This document shows positions 8,371 through 16,177 of a DNA stretch of 64,000 bases, piece by piece. Position numbers and translations under genes: made by a program. The stretch is from Cohnella herbarum. Its GTDB lineage: Bacteria; Bacillota; Bacilli; Paenibacillales; Paenibacillaceae. The notes beneath the pieces were generated by a model. It worked only from the letters and a program-made list of their open reading frames with translations, had not been told where the DNA came from and did not search any database. Numbering within the stretch: position 1 is the stretch's first letter; the number at the start of each line of letters is the position of its first letter. The stretch spans positions 1-64,000 of the forward strand of contig NZ_CP051680.1 of the NCBI RefSeq assembly GCF_012849095.1, read 5' to 3'.

Positions 8371-8631
8371 TTGCCGGGAAGTGAAGCGCAAGTATTAGCG
8401 GATATCCGAGAGAGGATAGTCCGTGTAGAGACTAAGATCGATGCTATGACAGATGTAAAGACAACAGCTGAGGAAGCTAAGGACAAGGCTCAAGAAGCTA
8501 ACTTGTCTGTTAAGTCGGCACATCACCGAATTGATGAGATTGCCGACAATCTACGCTGGTTATGGCGAACAGTCGTTGGTGCGATCTTGGTCGGTGCTAT
8601 TACTGCTTTTATCAAATTTAATGGAGGTTGA
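8371..8631 (+). CDS. Hemolysin XhlA-like phage lysis protein
   Basis: From TTG 8371 the product is 86 residues. An earlier in-frame TTG at 8350 and a GTG at 8362 are alternatives; the G-rich stretch 8357-8369 is the only ribosome site nearby. The protein has an amphipathic coiled-coil-like body (ADIRERIVRVETKIDAM...AHHRIDEIADNLRWLWRTV) and one C-terminal membrane segment (VVGAILVGAITAFIKF), the pattern of XhlA proteins. In B. subtilis prophage PBSX, XhlA acts with a holin and an amidase in lysis. The same order, XhlA then holin then amidase, is seen here. Confidence 0.8.
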   Translation: MPGSEAQVLADIRERIVRVETKIDAMTDVKTTAEEAKDKAQEANLSVKSAHHRIDEIADNLRWLWRTVVGAILVGAITAFIKFNGG

Positions 8632-8636
8632 TCAAG

Positions 8637-8915
8637 ATGGAATGGAACGCTATTTTTCAACTAATCGATCCTAAATTGCTGATCGTCGTAGCTGCGTGTT
8701 GGGTTATAGGAGGCGGGCTTAAACGGGCCCCCCGGGTACCGGATTGGAGCATTATCTTTATCGTCATTCTTGTTGCCGTATTGCTAACTGGTTGGTTGAT
8801 TGGTTTCGGAGCTGAGTCGGTGATCCAAGGCATACTCGTTGGAGCGTTTGCGGTGACAGGTCATCAGGCGTTAAAACAAGCCAAGGAGGCGGTCGGGGAT
8901 GGAATACATCGTTAA
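8637..8915 (+). CDS. Phage holin
   Basis: This 92-residue protein starts at ATG 8637, 9 bases after GGAGG at 8623-8627. It is almost entirely membrane segments: KLLIVVAACWVIGGGL, WSIIFIVILVAVLLTGWLIGF and VIQGILVGAFAV. That topology and the PRVPDW segment fit a small phage holin family. Holins form membrane lesions that release or activate the endolysin. It overlaps the start of the amidase gene by 17 bases, consistent with a lysis cassette. Confidence 0.85.
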   Translation: MEWNAIFQLIDPKLLIVVAACWVIGGGLKRAPRVPDWSIIFIVILVAVLLTGWLIGFGAESVIQGILVGAFAVTGHQALKQAKEAVGDGIHR

Positions 8916-9624
8916 CCATATACCGATGAGCACGCCACATAGACGGCGCCAAGGTATCAAGTGCACGATGACTACTATCACCATCCATAACACGGGCAAC
9001 CCGACCAGTAACGCATTGGGGGAGCGATCATGGCTATTTAATCCAACAAACGGTCGAGAAGCGAGCTGGCACATCGTAGTGGACGAGCATCGAGCCATCG
9101 AGGCCATCCCCTTGAACGAAAAAGCTCTCCATGCCGGTGATGCAGTGGGAAATACATCGTCGATCGGCGTCGAGATATGCGAATCTGGTGACTATTCCAA
9201 AACTCTGCGTAATGCCGCGCAACTCGTCGCTAAGATGTTGAAAGCTCGCGGATGGGGAGTCGCGCAGCTCCGAAGACACTGGGACTGGTCGCACAAGATT
9301 TGCCCACGCCTGATGTACGATGGTGGAAAATGGACAGGTTGGGAAGCGTTTAAGTCAATGGTGTCCGCTGAGTTGGCCGAGAAGGGAGAGGATGAACCAA
9401 TGACCAAAGAGGAAAAGCAAATGCTTGACGCAATGCGCGAGGACGTGGCAGCGATCAAATTAATAGTGGATTCCAGCACCAAACTTACACCGGCTCCGAA
9501 GTGGTTTGTGACTGAGTTCGGTAGCGTGGATCTCGCCGGGAAGATCGGTAAACCGGAGTTTACCGAAGAGGGGTGGCGTACGCTGGCCGTGTCACTCCGG
9601 ATGCAAGGACTTGGTAAAAAGTAA
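8899..9624 (+). CDS. N-acetylmuramoyl-L-alanine amidase (endolysin)
   Basis: This 241-residue amidase_2-type zinc enzyme cuts the amide bond between N-acetylmuramic acid and the stem peptide of peptidoglycan. Probable zinc ligands are H30 in TIHNTG, H127 in RRHWDWSH and C135 in KICP; E92 in GVEICE is a likely catalytic residue. The catalytic domain covers about 1-155. After a linker (AELAEKGEDEPMTKEE) comes a short C-terminal region ending in FTEEGWRTLAVSLRMQGLGKK, perhaps a wall-binding segment. AAGGAGG at 8882-8888 precedes ATG 8899. It ends the lysis operon, directly before a terminator. Confidence 0.93.
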   Translation: MEYIVNHIPMSTPHRRRQGIKCTMTTITIHNTGNPTSNALGERSWLFNPTNGREASWHIVVDEHRAIEAIPLNEKALHAGDAVGNTSSIGVEICESGDYSKTLRNAAQLVAKMLKARGWGVAQLRRHWDWSHKICPRLMYDGGKWTGWEAFKSMVSAELAEKGEDEPMTKEEKQMLDAMREDVAAIKLIVDSSTKLTPAPKWFVTEFGSVDLAGKIGKPEFTEEGWRTLAVSLRMQGLGKK

Positions 9625-9630
9625 TCATTC

Positions 9631-9660
9631 GCCCGAGAGCTTTGGCTCCCGGGCTTTTTT
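9631..9660 (+). terminator. Rho-independent terminator of the phage lysis operon
   Basis: GCCCGAGAGC (9631-9640) pairs with GCTCCCGGGC (9644-9653) with one mismatch around TTT/G. A run of seven T follows. It closes the late operon. Confidence 0.85.
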
Positions 9661-9666
9661 ATTTGC

Positions 9667-9696
9667 TTGAATGAGAACGCGCATTCCCCATATAAT
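9667..9696 (+). promoter_or_regulatory. Sigma-A promoter, with a LexA-like half-match in the spacer
   Basis: TTGAAT (9667-9672) and TATAAT (9691-9696) are separated by 18 bases, a good housekeeping promoter for the small winged-helix gene that follows. The spacer contains GAACGCGCATTC, which matches the Gram-positive LexA pattern GAAC-N4-GTTC except at one base. SOS control is possible but weakly supported. Confidence 0.65.
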
Positions 9697-9721
9697 GATA
9701 GTACCATTTCTCGGAGGTACT

Positions 9722-9985
9722 ATGATGCTTGACGACAAACCAAGGAAACTTCTGACTATTCTTTTTCATCATCAGCGTCAACATGGACGGCCGCAATCGA
9801 TCGATGAGCTTGTCCTCAGACTGAGGTGGTCCCGGAAACAGATAACAGATGCATTGCAAGAGTTGGCGAATAAACATCATATCGTTTGGGACCCGGAAAA
9901 TCATATGGCAATGAAAATAGGTAGCCCTTCCTCACTAAGCTACACTACACCCACCAAAATAAAGCCATACTGGGAATATGATTGA
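9722..9985 (+). CDS. Small helix-turn-helix protein (LexA N-terminal-like fold suspected)
   Basis: The product is 87 residues from ATG 9722, or 86 from ATG 9725; CGGAGG at 9712-9717 suits either. The sequence KLLTILFHHQRQHGRPQSIDELVLRLRWSRKQITDALQELANKHHIVWD has the length and spacing of a winged helix-turn-helix, with a possible recognition helix at SRKQITDALQEL. It recalls DNA-binding domains such as the LexA N-terminus, but there is no peptidase domain. It has its own promoter between the lysis operon and the AbiJ-like gene and may regulate one of them. The function is not known. Confidence 0.6.
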   Translation: MMLDDKPRKLLTILFHHQRQHGRPQSIDELVLRLRWSRKQITDALQELANKHHIVWDPENHMAMKIGSPSSLSYTTPTKIKPYWEYD

Positions 9986-10022
9986 TCTTCTAACAATTCT
10001 TCTAACGTAATTCGGATTTTAC

Positions 10023-10167
10023 GGGAACCTTAAGGATATTAGATATCATGAAAATCCTATAATATCAACGATTGGGAACCTTGTGGATCAGCTCGGAAGT
10101 GTTGTTCAACGCATTCGTAATGCGCAGGTCACGATAGTATTATGATATAATTTAGGGAACATGTGGA
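10023..10167. repeat. Three short direct repeats and a palindrome upstream of the AbiJ-like gene
   Basis: GGGAACCTTAAGGA (10023-10036), GGGAACCTTGTGGA (10074-10087) and GGGAACATGTGGA (10155-10167) are related direct repeats. Between the last two is a perfect 6-base-arm palindrome CGCATTCGTAATGCG (10110-10124). Repeated motifs directly before a toxic-type gene suggest an operator region, but no regulator is assigned. Confidence 0.5.
10143..10151 (+). promoter_or_regulatory. Extended -10 promoter of the AbiJ-like gene
   Basis: TGATATAAT fits the extended -10 form TGnTATAAT. No good -35 hexamer is visible 17 bases upstream. It lies about 20 bases before the GGAGG ribosome site at 10171-10175. 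Confidence 0.6.
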
Positions 10168-10182
10168 GTCGGAGGTAATATT

Positions 10183-11265
10183 TTGTCCAAAACGATTACT
10201 GATTTGACTAGGCGTAATTTGATGGATGAATTATTTTTAATGCACTTTGCTTTTGAAGGTAGGCTTGAATTTATTACTTTTCTTAAAAGAATTTGGCCAT
10301 TAAAAGATATGAAGTCAACTGACTATAGGTATAAAGATGCTGAGGGTGATATTCGGCAACATATGGTTAATAATTCTGATTGGGATGAAAGCTTTCTATA
10401 TTTTGAGTATCTTAAAATAGAAACGATTCCAGATCAAATGTTCCTACAATTTATGGAACAAATATCTCACCCCTTGGTTAGGAACGACAGAGAAGAACAG
10501 AGTAAATGCTTAGAAGTAGTTAATAGACATCTCGCAGGAGACGGATACAAACTACAGGAAGTGGATAGTATTTCGGGCTATCCTATTTATGGTGCAATTA
10601 ATTTTAAAAGTGGTCCGAAGGGAAATATAAAGAATCTTATCTTTTCTGCTGATGGTTATAAACCTGAAATTGTAATTACAGACTCATTAGAAAATAATAT
10701 TGAAATTGTAAAAAACGGTGAGTACTGTCTTGTATATGATAAACCGATCCCCGTATCGGGGTTGATGTGGAGAGATTTAGTCAAGTGGTGGGCTGAGAGA
10801 GAAGGAATTGAAGACTATAAGGAAGCGCAGAAAGGGCTCTTTCGGAGGCTGAATAAATCACTTGGATCTGAGCCAGAAAAGTTATTATTTAAATCTTATT
10901 TTAAGGCCTTCCGAGATGCGGATGGGAATTTTCCTGCTTTAATTCCACAAGTATATCTCCATTACGATCCCTACACAATGAAACAACTAAGGGGAGAGAT
11001 ACGAGTTAGACGACAGCGGATGGATTTCTTAATGTTGCTTCCATCCAACATTCGAGTTGTATTAGAAGTTGATGGTAAACAACATTATTCAGAAGGAGAC
11101 AAATCAAGCCCCAAATTATACTCCGAAATGGTTTCTGAAGACAGAAACCTAAAATTGAAGGGGTATGAAGTGTTCAGATTTGGTGGGTATGAATTAACTG
11201 TTGAATCAGGTGAGGCAACAATAATTGAATTCTTTGCACAATTAATGAGAAGATTTATAGCATAA
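10183..11265 (+). CDS. AbiJ N-terminal-domain protein fused to a PD-(D/E)XK-type nuclease domain (putative phage defence)
   Basis: The 360-residue product starts at TTG 10183, 7 bases after GGAGG. Residues 1-145 resemble the AbiJ N-terminal domain 3 family, including ITDLTRRNLMDEL, the FEGRLEF...FLKRIWPL segment, STDYRYKDAEGDIRQHMVNNSDW and HPLVRNDREE. The C-terminal domain has RMDF (D281) and EVDGKQHY (E295, D297, K299), the D...E-x-D/K signature of DUF559-like restriction nucleases. Related N-terminal domains occur in abortive-infection proteins; the activity here is inferred. The gene is clearly richer in A and T than its neighbours, a sign of separate origin. It is the last phage gene before the host junction, a usual place for defence morons. 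Confidence 0.8.
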   Translation: MSKTITDLTRRNLMDELFLMHFAFEGRLEFITFLKRIWPLKDMKSTDYRYKDAEGDIRQHMVNNSDWDESFLYFEYLKIETIPDQMFLQFMEQISHPLVRNDREEQSKCLEVVNRHLAGDGYKLQEVDSISGYPIYGAINFKSGPKGNIKNLIFSADGYKPEIVITDSLENNIEIVKNGEYCLVYDKPIPVSGLMWRDLVKWWAEREGIEDYKEAQKGLFRRLNKSLGSEPEKLLFKSYFKAFRDADGNFPALIPQVYLHYDPYTMKQLRGEIRVRRQRMDFLMLLPSNIRVVLEVDGKQHYSEGDKSSPKLYSEMVSEDRNLKLKGYEVFRFGGYELTVESGEATIIEFFAQLMRRFIA

Positions 11266-11298
11266 TAAAAATGTAGTCATCATGTATATGTTGTTGGT
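11266..11298. other. Prophage-host junction (putative attR) inside cotJC
   Basis: The host cotJC reading frame becomes recognisable at GTEEFAHLEM, whose first codon is at 11296. The frame upstream runs only to a TAA at 11266, next to the AbiJ-like stop, and its residues do not match CotJC. The crossover therefore lies at about 11290-11300. The other end is outside the window, so the core repeat cannot be seen. Confidence 0.65.
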
Positions 11299-11685
11299 AC
11301 CGAAGAATTCGCCCACCTCGAAATGATTGCGACGATGATCTACAAGCTAACGAAGGATGCGACGCCGGAGCAACTGGAAGCCGCCGGGTTAGGCGCGAAT
11401 TTCGTTAATCACGACGGAGCCATGTTCTATAACAACGCTGCGGGAGTTCCCTGGACGGCGGCTTATATTGCGGCCAAGGGCGATCCGATCGCGGATTTGT
11501 ACGAGGATATCGCCGCCGAGGAGAAGGCCAGGGCAACCTATCAGTGGTTGATCGATTTCACCGACGACGTCGACATCCAAGACAGCTTGAAGTTCCTTCG
11601 GGAGCGGGAGATCGTGCATTCGTTGCGCTTCAAGGAAGCGGTGGAGATGCTTAAAGCGGACCGGGAGCAGAAAAAGGTTTATTGA
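11296..11685 (+). pseudogene. cotJC: cotJC 3' fragment (spore-coat manganese catalase family), split by the prophage
   Basis: The frame encodes GTEEFAHLEMIATMIYKLTKDA... through DPIADLYEDIAAEEKARATYQW and SLKFLREREIVHSLRFKEA, matching the C-terminal two thirds of CotJC, a di-manganese catalase-like protein of the inner spore coat. Full-length CotJC is about 189 residues; about 60 N-terminal residues, including the first metal-ligand helix, are missing, and no ribosome site serves the internal ATG at 11323. Later ligand regions (EEFAHLE, EEKARATYQW, REREIVHSLRF) remain. The upstream sequence is phage DNA, so integration split the gene. The 5' part should lie at the far left prophage end. Precise excision could restore it. 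Confidence 0.85.
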
Positions 11686-11721
11686 CGAGCTGACGATGCA
11701 GTAGCATAGTTTCTTCAATTG

Positions 11722-11746
11722 ACTCCCTTGCGCGGGGAGTTTTTTT
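11722..11746 (+). terminator. Terminator after cotJC
   Basis: ACTCCC (11722-11727) pairs with GGGAGT (11735-11740) around a 7-base loop, followed by a run of T. It marks the end of the original cotJ operon. Confidence 0.85.
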
Positions 11747-11789
11747 GCTTTACAGGGAATCAATGTGCTCGAATGATTTGATCGAATGC

Positions 11790-12679
11790 TTATTTAATCT
11801 GTTTGCGAAACTCGTTCGGCGTCAGGCCGGTTTCCGACTTGAACGTATGAAAGAAATGGGAGAGGTCGCCGAAACCGACGGAGGAAGCGATCTCGGTGAC
11901 GGATATCGGCGTATCCATGAGCAACCGCTTGGCTTGATTGATTCGATACAGCGTTAAATACCGGTTCAAGGAGTGGCCGGTCGATTGCTTAAAATGGTCG
12001 TACATATGCGTTCGGGAAACGTTGAACCTTTCATGCAGCCGGCTGACCTCGATCGATTCGGCATAATGAGCGGCTAAATATCGCAAAACGCGTTCCGCGA
12101 GATGAAACGTTAAGTTGTCCGGCTCGTCCGCGTCCGGGAGGCCGGGCTGATGCTCTCGCGCTAGGGTAACGAACAATTCGGCAAGCAAATGGAACATCGC
12201 CGCCTCGTAATAAACCGCTCTTTCGGTAACTTCCCGGGTAAGACGAAACAGGATATCGCCGATCTCTTCCATTTTTGCCGCAGATAAAAGCCAGTAATAG
12301 GATGTGGCTTGCGGATTCAGGAGCAAAGCTCGCGCGCAGTCGCCGATGCCAGGCGTTTTGTCGAAAGAGGTAAGCACGTATCGCTCATCGAGCGACAGGA
12401 CGATCCGATGCAGCGGTTTCGTTCCGATGACGCGCGGCCAATGAAGGACATGAGGCTTCATGATGGCGAAGGCTCCGGGCACGAGAGAATAACGCGATCC
12501 CCGACCAAGAGCATGCCATGACCCTCCACGCAATAATAAAGCTCGTAACCCCGATGAGCGTGCATTTGATTTTGTCTCATCGCGCCCTCGCGGTAATGAC
12601 AATGGACGGGGAAATCATCTAAAAATCGATTCGTTGCCGTATCCAACCGATAACTGGAACTGATATCGCGCGTGCTCAT
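11790..12679 (-). pseudogene. AraC-family regulator with cupin sensor domain, frameshifted
   Basis: The gene reads from ATG 12679 as MSTRDISSSYRLDTATNRF...HAHRGYELYYCVEGHGMLLVGDR, a cupin-type sensor, but then runs out of frame. Near 12490-12500 homology continues in another frame as YSLVPGAFAIMKPHVLHWP. It ends with an intact double helix-turn-helix: VSRLHERFNVSRTHMYDHFKQSTG and ISVTEIASSVGFGDLSHFFHTFKSETGLTPNEFRKQ. One missing base would explain the shift; a sequencing error cannot be excluded. It diverges from a broken GH88/GH105-type gene, so it probably controlled plant-polysaccharide hydrolysis. Confidence 0.8.
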
Positions 12680-12900
12680 TCATCCGGTCTCCTTTTCCGA
12701 AGAAAGCGGCAGATTGTAACGATAGTTTACCATGATCGGCGAGCCTCCTGGAGATTATTCTGGAAAAATCCCCATAATTGCCGAAAGAGTCGCCAAGCGG
12801 ATTTGGCCTTGTACCTTTACATTATTAGGAGAATGGCACATTAGAAGCATGGAGGGCATGGGCGTATGATCGGAGATATGGAATTAGCGGAAACGTCGGA

Positions 12901-13272
12901 ACGCGTTTACCTACGAATGACCGGCGGAGGGAGCCCGGATATTATCCGGAAACGTCGGGAAGCGCCGGAATCGCCGCGGGTTGGTTGGCCGGGATCGGAA
13001 TGGGCTGGCTGGATGAAAGTTACGGGGATTCGGTCGATCGGGCATTAATCGGCGTTATGGCGCTGATCGAATCGGATGGAACGGTCCAAGGCGTATCCGG
13101 AGGAACGCCGGTTATGCCCAGCATTCAGGCCTATGACGACATTCCGTGTTATCCGACGCTATACGGGCAAGGCTTAACGCTAATATTGCTGTCGCTTGCG
13201 ATCAAGGATAAGAGAGAGAAGCAAGATGCCGAAGATGCAGATTCAGGTCTTGATCCAACATATTTCCGATAG
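12901..13272 (+). pseudogene. GH88/GH105-type unsaturated glucuronyl/rhamnogalacturonyl hydrolase, C-terminal remnant
   Basis: The frame encodes PGYYPETSGSAGIAAGWLAG, GMGWLDESYGDSVDRA and SGGTPVMPSIQAYDDIP...YPTLYGQGLTLILLSLA, matching the C-terminal end of GH88/GH105 hydrolases, which remove unsaturated uronic acid from lyase products of pectin-like polymers. Roughly the first two thirds of a normal 340-380-residue enzyme is absent, and no start codon with a ribosome site serves this frame. A short frame from ATG 12866 may be the shifted original 5' end. Together with the frameshifted AraC gene this looks like a decayed pectin-use locus. Confidence 0.7.
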
Positions 13273-13356
13273 AATCACATAATAGGAGTAACTTTCCAGC
13301 TTTGAAAGCGTATTACTTATGGGAGGACTTCGTCAACAATCATTGGGAGGTGCAGC

Positions 13357-13857
13357 TTGGAAACATTAATGATCGTCCTGTTCGGCATCGGAGTCGCTTA
13401 TGCGATTATTACGGCGATCGTCGGGGATTTGTTCGGTTTGGAAATCCATACGGGAGAGATTCCTTTCCTGTCGCCGACGATTATCGCGACGTTCTTGACC
13501 GTGTTCGGCGGAATCGGTTATATGCTGCTTCACAACACCGAATGGTCGGCATTCCCGATCGCCGGCTTGTCGCTGCTCATTGCGCTTGGAGTATCTTCCG
13601 CGGTGTTGTTTCTCGTCGTGCTTCCGTTATATGCCGCGCAGAAAGGGACCGCGCTCTCTTCGAAGGCGATGATCGGACTCGAAGCAAAGGTCGTTACGTC
13701 GATCGAAGTTTCCCGTTTGGGAGAAATCGTCTACGAACAAGGGGGAACCCGGCATAGCGCTCCGGCCAAAGCGGCGGAGAATGCTAGCATCCCTCAAGGT
13801 TCGCAAGTCAGAATATTGGATGAAATGGCCGGCACTTTCGTCGTGGAGAAACTCTGA
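13357..13857 (+). CDS. NfeD-family membrane protein (YuaF-like)
   Basis: The product is 166 residues from TTG 13357, 6 bases after GGGAGG. It has three or four membrane segments (about 2-24, 40-60, 68-95) and a C-terminal soluble OB-fold-like domain (ALSSKAMIGLEAKVVTSIEVSRLGEIVYEQGG...GSQVRILDEMAGTFVVEKL). NfeD proteins lacking the protease domain are usually encoded next to flotillin or other SPFH proteins and work with them at membrane microdomains. The flotillin gene follows 35 bases later in the same operon. Confidence 0.88.
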   Translation: METLMIVLFGIGVAYAIITAIVGDLFGLEIHTGEIPFLSPTIIATFLTVFGGIGYMLLHNTEWSAFPIAGLSLLIALGVSSAVLFLVVLPLYAAQKGTALSSKAMIGLEAKVVTSIEVSRLGEIVYEQGGTRHSAPAKAAENASIPQGSQVRILDEMAGTFVVEKL

Positions 13858-13892
13858 AATCATTCTAATCCAACTTAGGGAGGCTTATCTCA

Positions 13893-15326
13893 TTGAACAT
13901 GGACGCAACGCTTTATATTCCCGTAGGCATCGTAATCGTAATCATTTTGTTAATCGTCGTATTCGCTTCGAGATATCGAACCGTCAAAGCCGACGAGGCG
14001 ATGATCGTGACGGGAGCGTTAACTCGCGAAGGGATGAAAATCGTCAAAGCGGGAGGTACGTTCGTATGGCCGATCGTGCAGAACGCATCCTTCTTATCGT
14101 TGCAGGTTCAAACGGTAGACGTACATACACCCGAAGTTTATACGATTCACGGCGTACCCGTCATGGTTGACGGCGTCGCTCAAATCAAGATCAGAGGCGA
14201 TCAGGAATCGATGGCAACCGCCGCGGAGCAGTTTCTAGGAAAACCCGACGCGGAGTTGAAAGGCATTGCTACCCAGACGATGGAAGGACATTTAAGGGCG
14301 ATTCTCGGTACGATGACCGTGGAAGACGTTTATAAGAACCGCGAGGAATTCGCGAGGAACGTGCAAGAGGTTGCCGCTAGCGATTTGAACAAGATGGGGC
14401 TGCAAATCGTATCGTTCACGATTCGCGACGTGAGGGATAAGAACGGTTATTTGGACGCGCTGGGGCAACCTCAGATCGCATCGGTGAAAAGGGATGCCGA
14501 GATCGCTAAGGCGAATGCCTATCGCGACGAGCAAGTCGCCAAGTCGAAGGCGCTCGAGGACGGTAAGAAGGCGGAATTCACGGCCGAGACGAATATCGCG
14601 GAAGCGCACAAGGCGATGGAAGTGAAGAAAGCGGCGTTTAAGCAAGAGCAAGATATGAAGAAAGCGGAAGCCGATCAAGCGTATAAGCTGCAAGAAGCGA
14701 AAACGATGCAATCGGTCAAAGCGGAAGAGATGCAAATCCAAGTCATCGAACGGGAGAAGCAGATTGAGCTTGAAGCGAAGGAAATCGAACGGCGCGAGCG
14801 CGAACTCGTAGCGACGGTGAAGAAGCAGGCCGAAGCGGAGCGTTTCGCCCAAGAGCAACGGGCCGAGGGCGACCGGTATCAGATCGAGGCGAAAGCCAAG
14901 GCGGAGGCGGAATCGGTCAGGCTCGCGGGTAACGCGAACGCGGATAAGGAGCGGGCGGAAGGAACGGCCGAAGCCGACGTTATTAGGTTGAAGGGATTAG
15001 CGGAAGCCGAAGCGAAGGACAAGATCGCCGATGCGCTCAAGAAATACGGGGAGGCGGCCGTAATCGAGATGATCGTCGAGAAGTTCCCCGAGATCGCGAG
15101 AGCGATCGCGGAGCCGCTGTCGCGGACGGAGAAGATCGTAATCGTAGATGGCGGGGGAAGCGGACCGAACGGCGGAGCAGGCAAAGTTACCGGTTACGTA
15201 ACGGATCTAATCGCCAAGATGCCGGAAACGGTCGGCGCGTTGACCGGTGTCGATGTCAACCAGTGGCTTCGCAAGCTGGCGAACGGAGATCGTTCGGTCG
15301 AGAAGGACATTCCATCCGACGGTTAA
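13893..15326 (+). CDS. floT: Flotillin-like SPFH-domain protein
   Basis: This 477-residue protein has an N-terminal membrane segment (LYIPVGIVIVIILLIVVFA), an SPFH domain (about 30-200, with VDGVAQIKIRGD and LGTMTVEDVYKNREEFARNV), a long charged coiled coil rich in EA/KA repeats (about 205-375) and a C-terminal oligomerisation region. This is the layout of B. subtilis FloT (YuaG), which scaffolds functional membrane microdomains. I chose TTG 13893 because GGGAGG lies 9 bases upstream; ATG 13899 would be 15 bases away. It follows its NfeD partner. Confidence 0.92.
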   Translation: MNMDATLYIPVGIVIVIILLIVVFASRYRTVKADEAMIVTGALTREGMKIVKAGGTFVWPIVQNASFLSLQVQTVDVHTPEVYTIHGVPVMVDGVAQIKIRGDQESMATAAEQFLGKPDAELKGIATQTMEGHLRAILGTMTVEDVYKNREEFARNVQEVAASDLNKMGLQIVSFTIRDVRDKNGYLDALGQPQIASVKRDAEIAKANAYRDEQVAKSKALEDGKKAEFTAETNIAEAHKAMEVKKAAFKQEQDMKKAEADQAYKLQEAKTMQSVKAEEMQIQVIEREKQIELEAKEIERRERELVATVKKQAEAERFAQEQRAEGDRYQIEAKAKAEAESVRLAGNANADKERAEGTAEADVIRLKGLAEAEAKDKIADALKKYGEAAVIEMIVEKFPEIARAIAEPLSRTEKIVIVDGGGSGPNGGAGKVTGYVTDLIAKMPETVGALTGVDVNQWLRKLANGDRSVEKDIPSDG

Positions 15327-15373
15327 CGCAACTGCGTATGCCTGTTTTTGTCCCCATAGGGCAAGCGTTCACA

Positions 15374-15407
15374 TAAACTGAATTCGGTAAGCCGTTAAAC
15401 TGAATTC
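15374..15407. repeat. Two direct copies of TAAACTGAATTC before a YheC/YheD gene
   Basis: TAAACTGAATTC occurs at 15374-15385 and again at 15396-15407, 22 bases apart, about two helical turns on one DNA face. The copies end just before the ribosome site of the gene at 15421. A regulator-binding pair is plausible, but no regulator is known. Confidence 0.45.
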
Positions 15408-15420
15408 AGGAGCGTGGAAC

Positions 15421-16161
15421 GTGCCGCAGCATATAGGAAGCAAGTGGAGGAAAACCGCCGCGTTGATGAGAAGTAAGCCGTTGCGGCGGCTTATCCCGGA
15501 GACGGTCCGATACGATCGAGCACGGCTGATCAAGATGCTGAACCGGTATGCGATGGTTTACGTGAAACCCGAAACCGGAACTCACGGCAAAGGCGTTATG
15601 AGGGTCGCTCAGGATGGCCGAAACTACCGGTACCAGTTAGGCAAGCAACCGAGAGTATTTCGTTCTTACGGAGACTTGGCCAACGATCTGGCAAAGCGGG
15701 TGAAAGGCAGGAGGTATTTGATTCAACGAGGCATTCACCTTCTGAAGCATAATGGCCGGGCATTCGACCTGAGGGTCATGGCGCAGTTAAATCCGAGCAA
15801 GAAATGGGAGACGACCGGCATCATCGGGAGGGTAGCGGCGCCGCGCAAAATCGTAACGAATTACCACGATGGAGGTACTTTAGTCCAAGCGCGTCGCTTG
15901 CTGTCCGGCCATATGGGCAAGAGCGCAACGTCAAGTACGATTCGCAGGCTGGAGGGCGTCGGCGTCCTTGCCGGACAGGCTATGCGTAACCGTTATTCCG
16001 GCATTACCGAAATCGGCGTCGATATTGGATTGGACCGGTCGTTAACGCCGTGGATTATCGAGGTAAACACTTCGCCTGATCCTTATATTTTCAGAAAGCT
16101 GCCCGATCCGTCCGTCTTCCGGAAAATTCGAAGATACCAACAAGCTTATGGGCGTAAGTAA
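15421..16161 (+). CDS. YheC/YheD-family ATP-grasp protein, short form
   Basis: This 246-residue member of the spore-coat-associated YheC/YheD family keeps only the ATP-grasp part: VYVKPETGTHGKGVMRV (nucleotide-binding loop), YLIQRGIHLL, FDLRVMAQLN, and EIGVDIGLDRSLTPWIIEVNTSPDP for metal and ATP binding. It lacks the roughly 130-residue N-terminal region of its paralogues at 18984-25395. ATP-grasp enzymes ligate a carboxylate to an amine or thiol; the substrate for this family is not known to me. GTG 15421 follows AGGAG by 8 bases. It faces the glycosyltransferase gene across a shared terminator. Confidence 0.85.
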   Translation: MPQHIGSKWRKTAALMRSKPLRRLIPETVRYDRARLIKMLNRYAMVYVKPETGTHGKGVMRVAQDGRNYRYQLGKQPRVFRSYGDLANDLAKRVKGRRYLIQRGIHLLKHNGRAFDLRVMAQLNPSKKWETTGIIGRVAAPRKIVTNYHDGGTLVQARRLLSGHMGKSATSSTIRRLEGVGVLAGQAMRNRYSGITEIGVDIGLDRSLTPWIIEVNTSPDPYIFRKLPDPSVFRKIRRYQQAYGRK

Positions 16162-16177
16162 TAACATAACTAGAAAA

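Noticed and set aside
12490..12602. ATG 12602 as start of an intact AraC gene
   Set aside because: The N-terminal residues from this start match nothing in the family, while the other frame from 12679 gives a proper cupin domain. The gene is frameshifted instead.
13302..13757. 151-codon frame overlapping the NfeD gene
   Set aside because: It is an out-of-frame shadow of the NfeD coding sequence. The TTG at 13357 has a good ribosome site and gives a recognisable protein.
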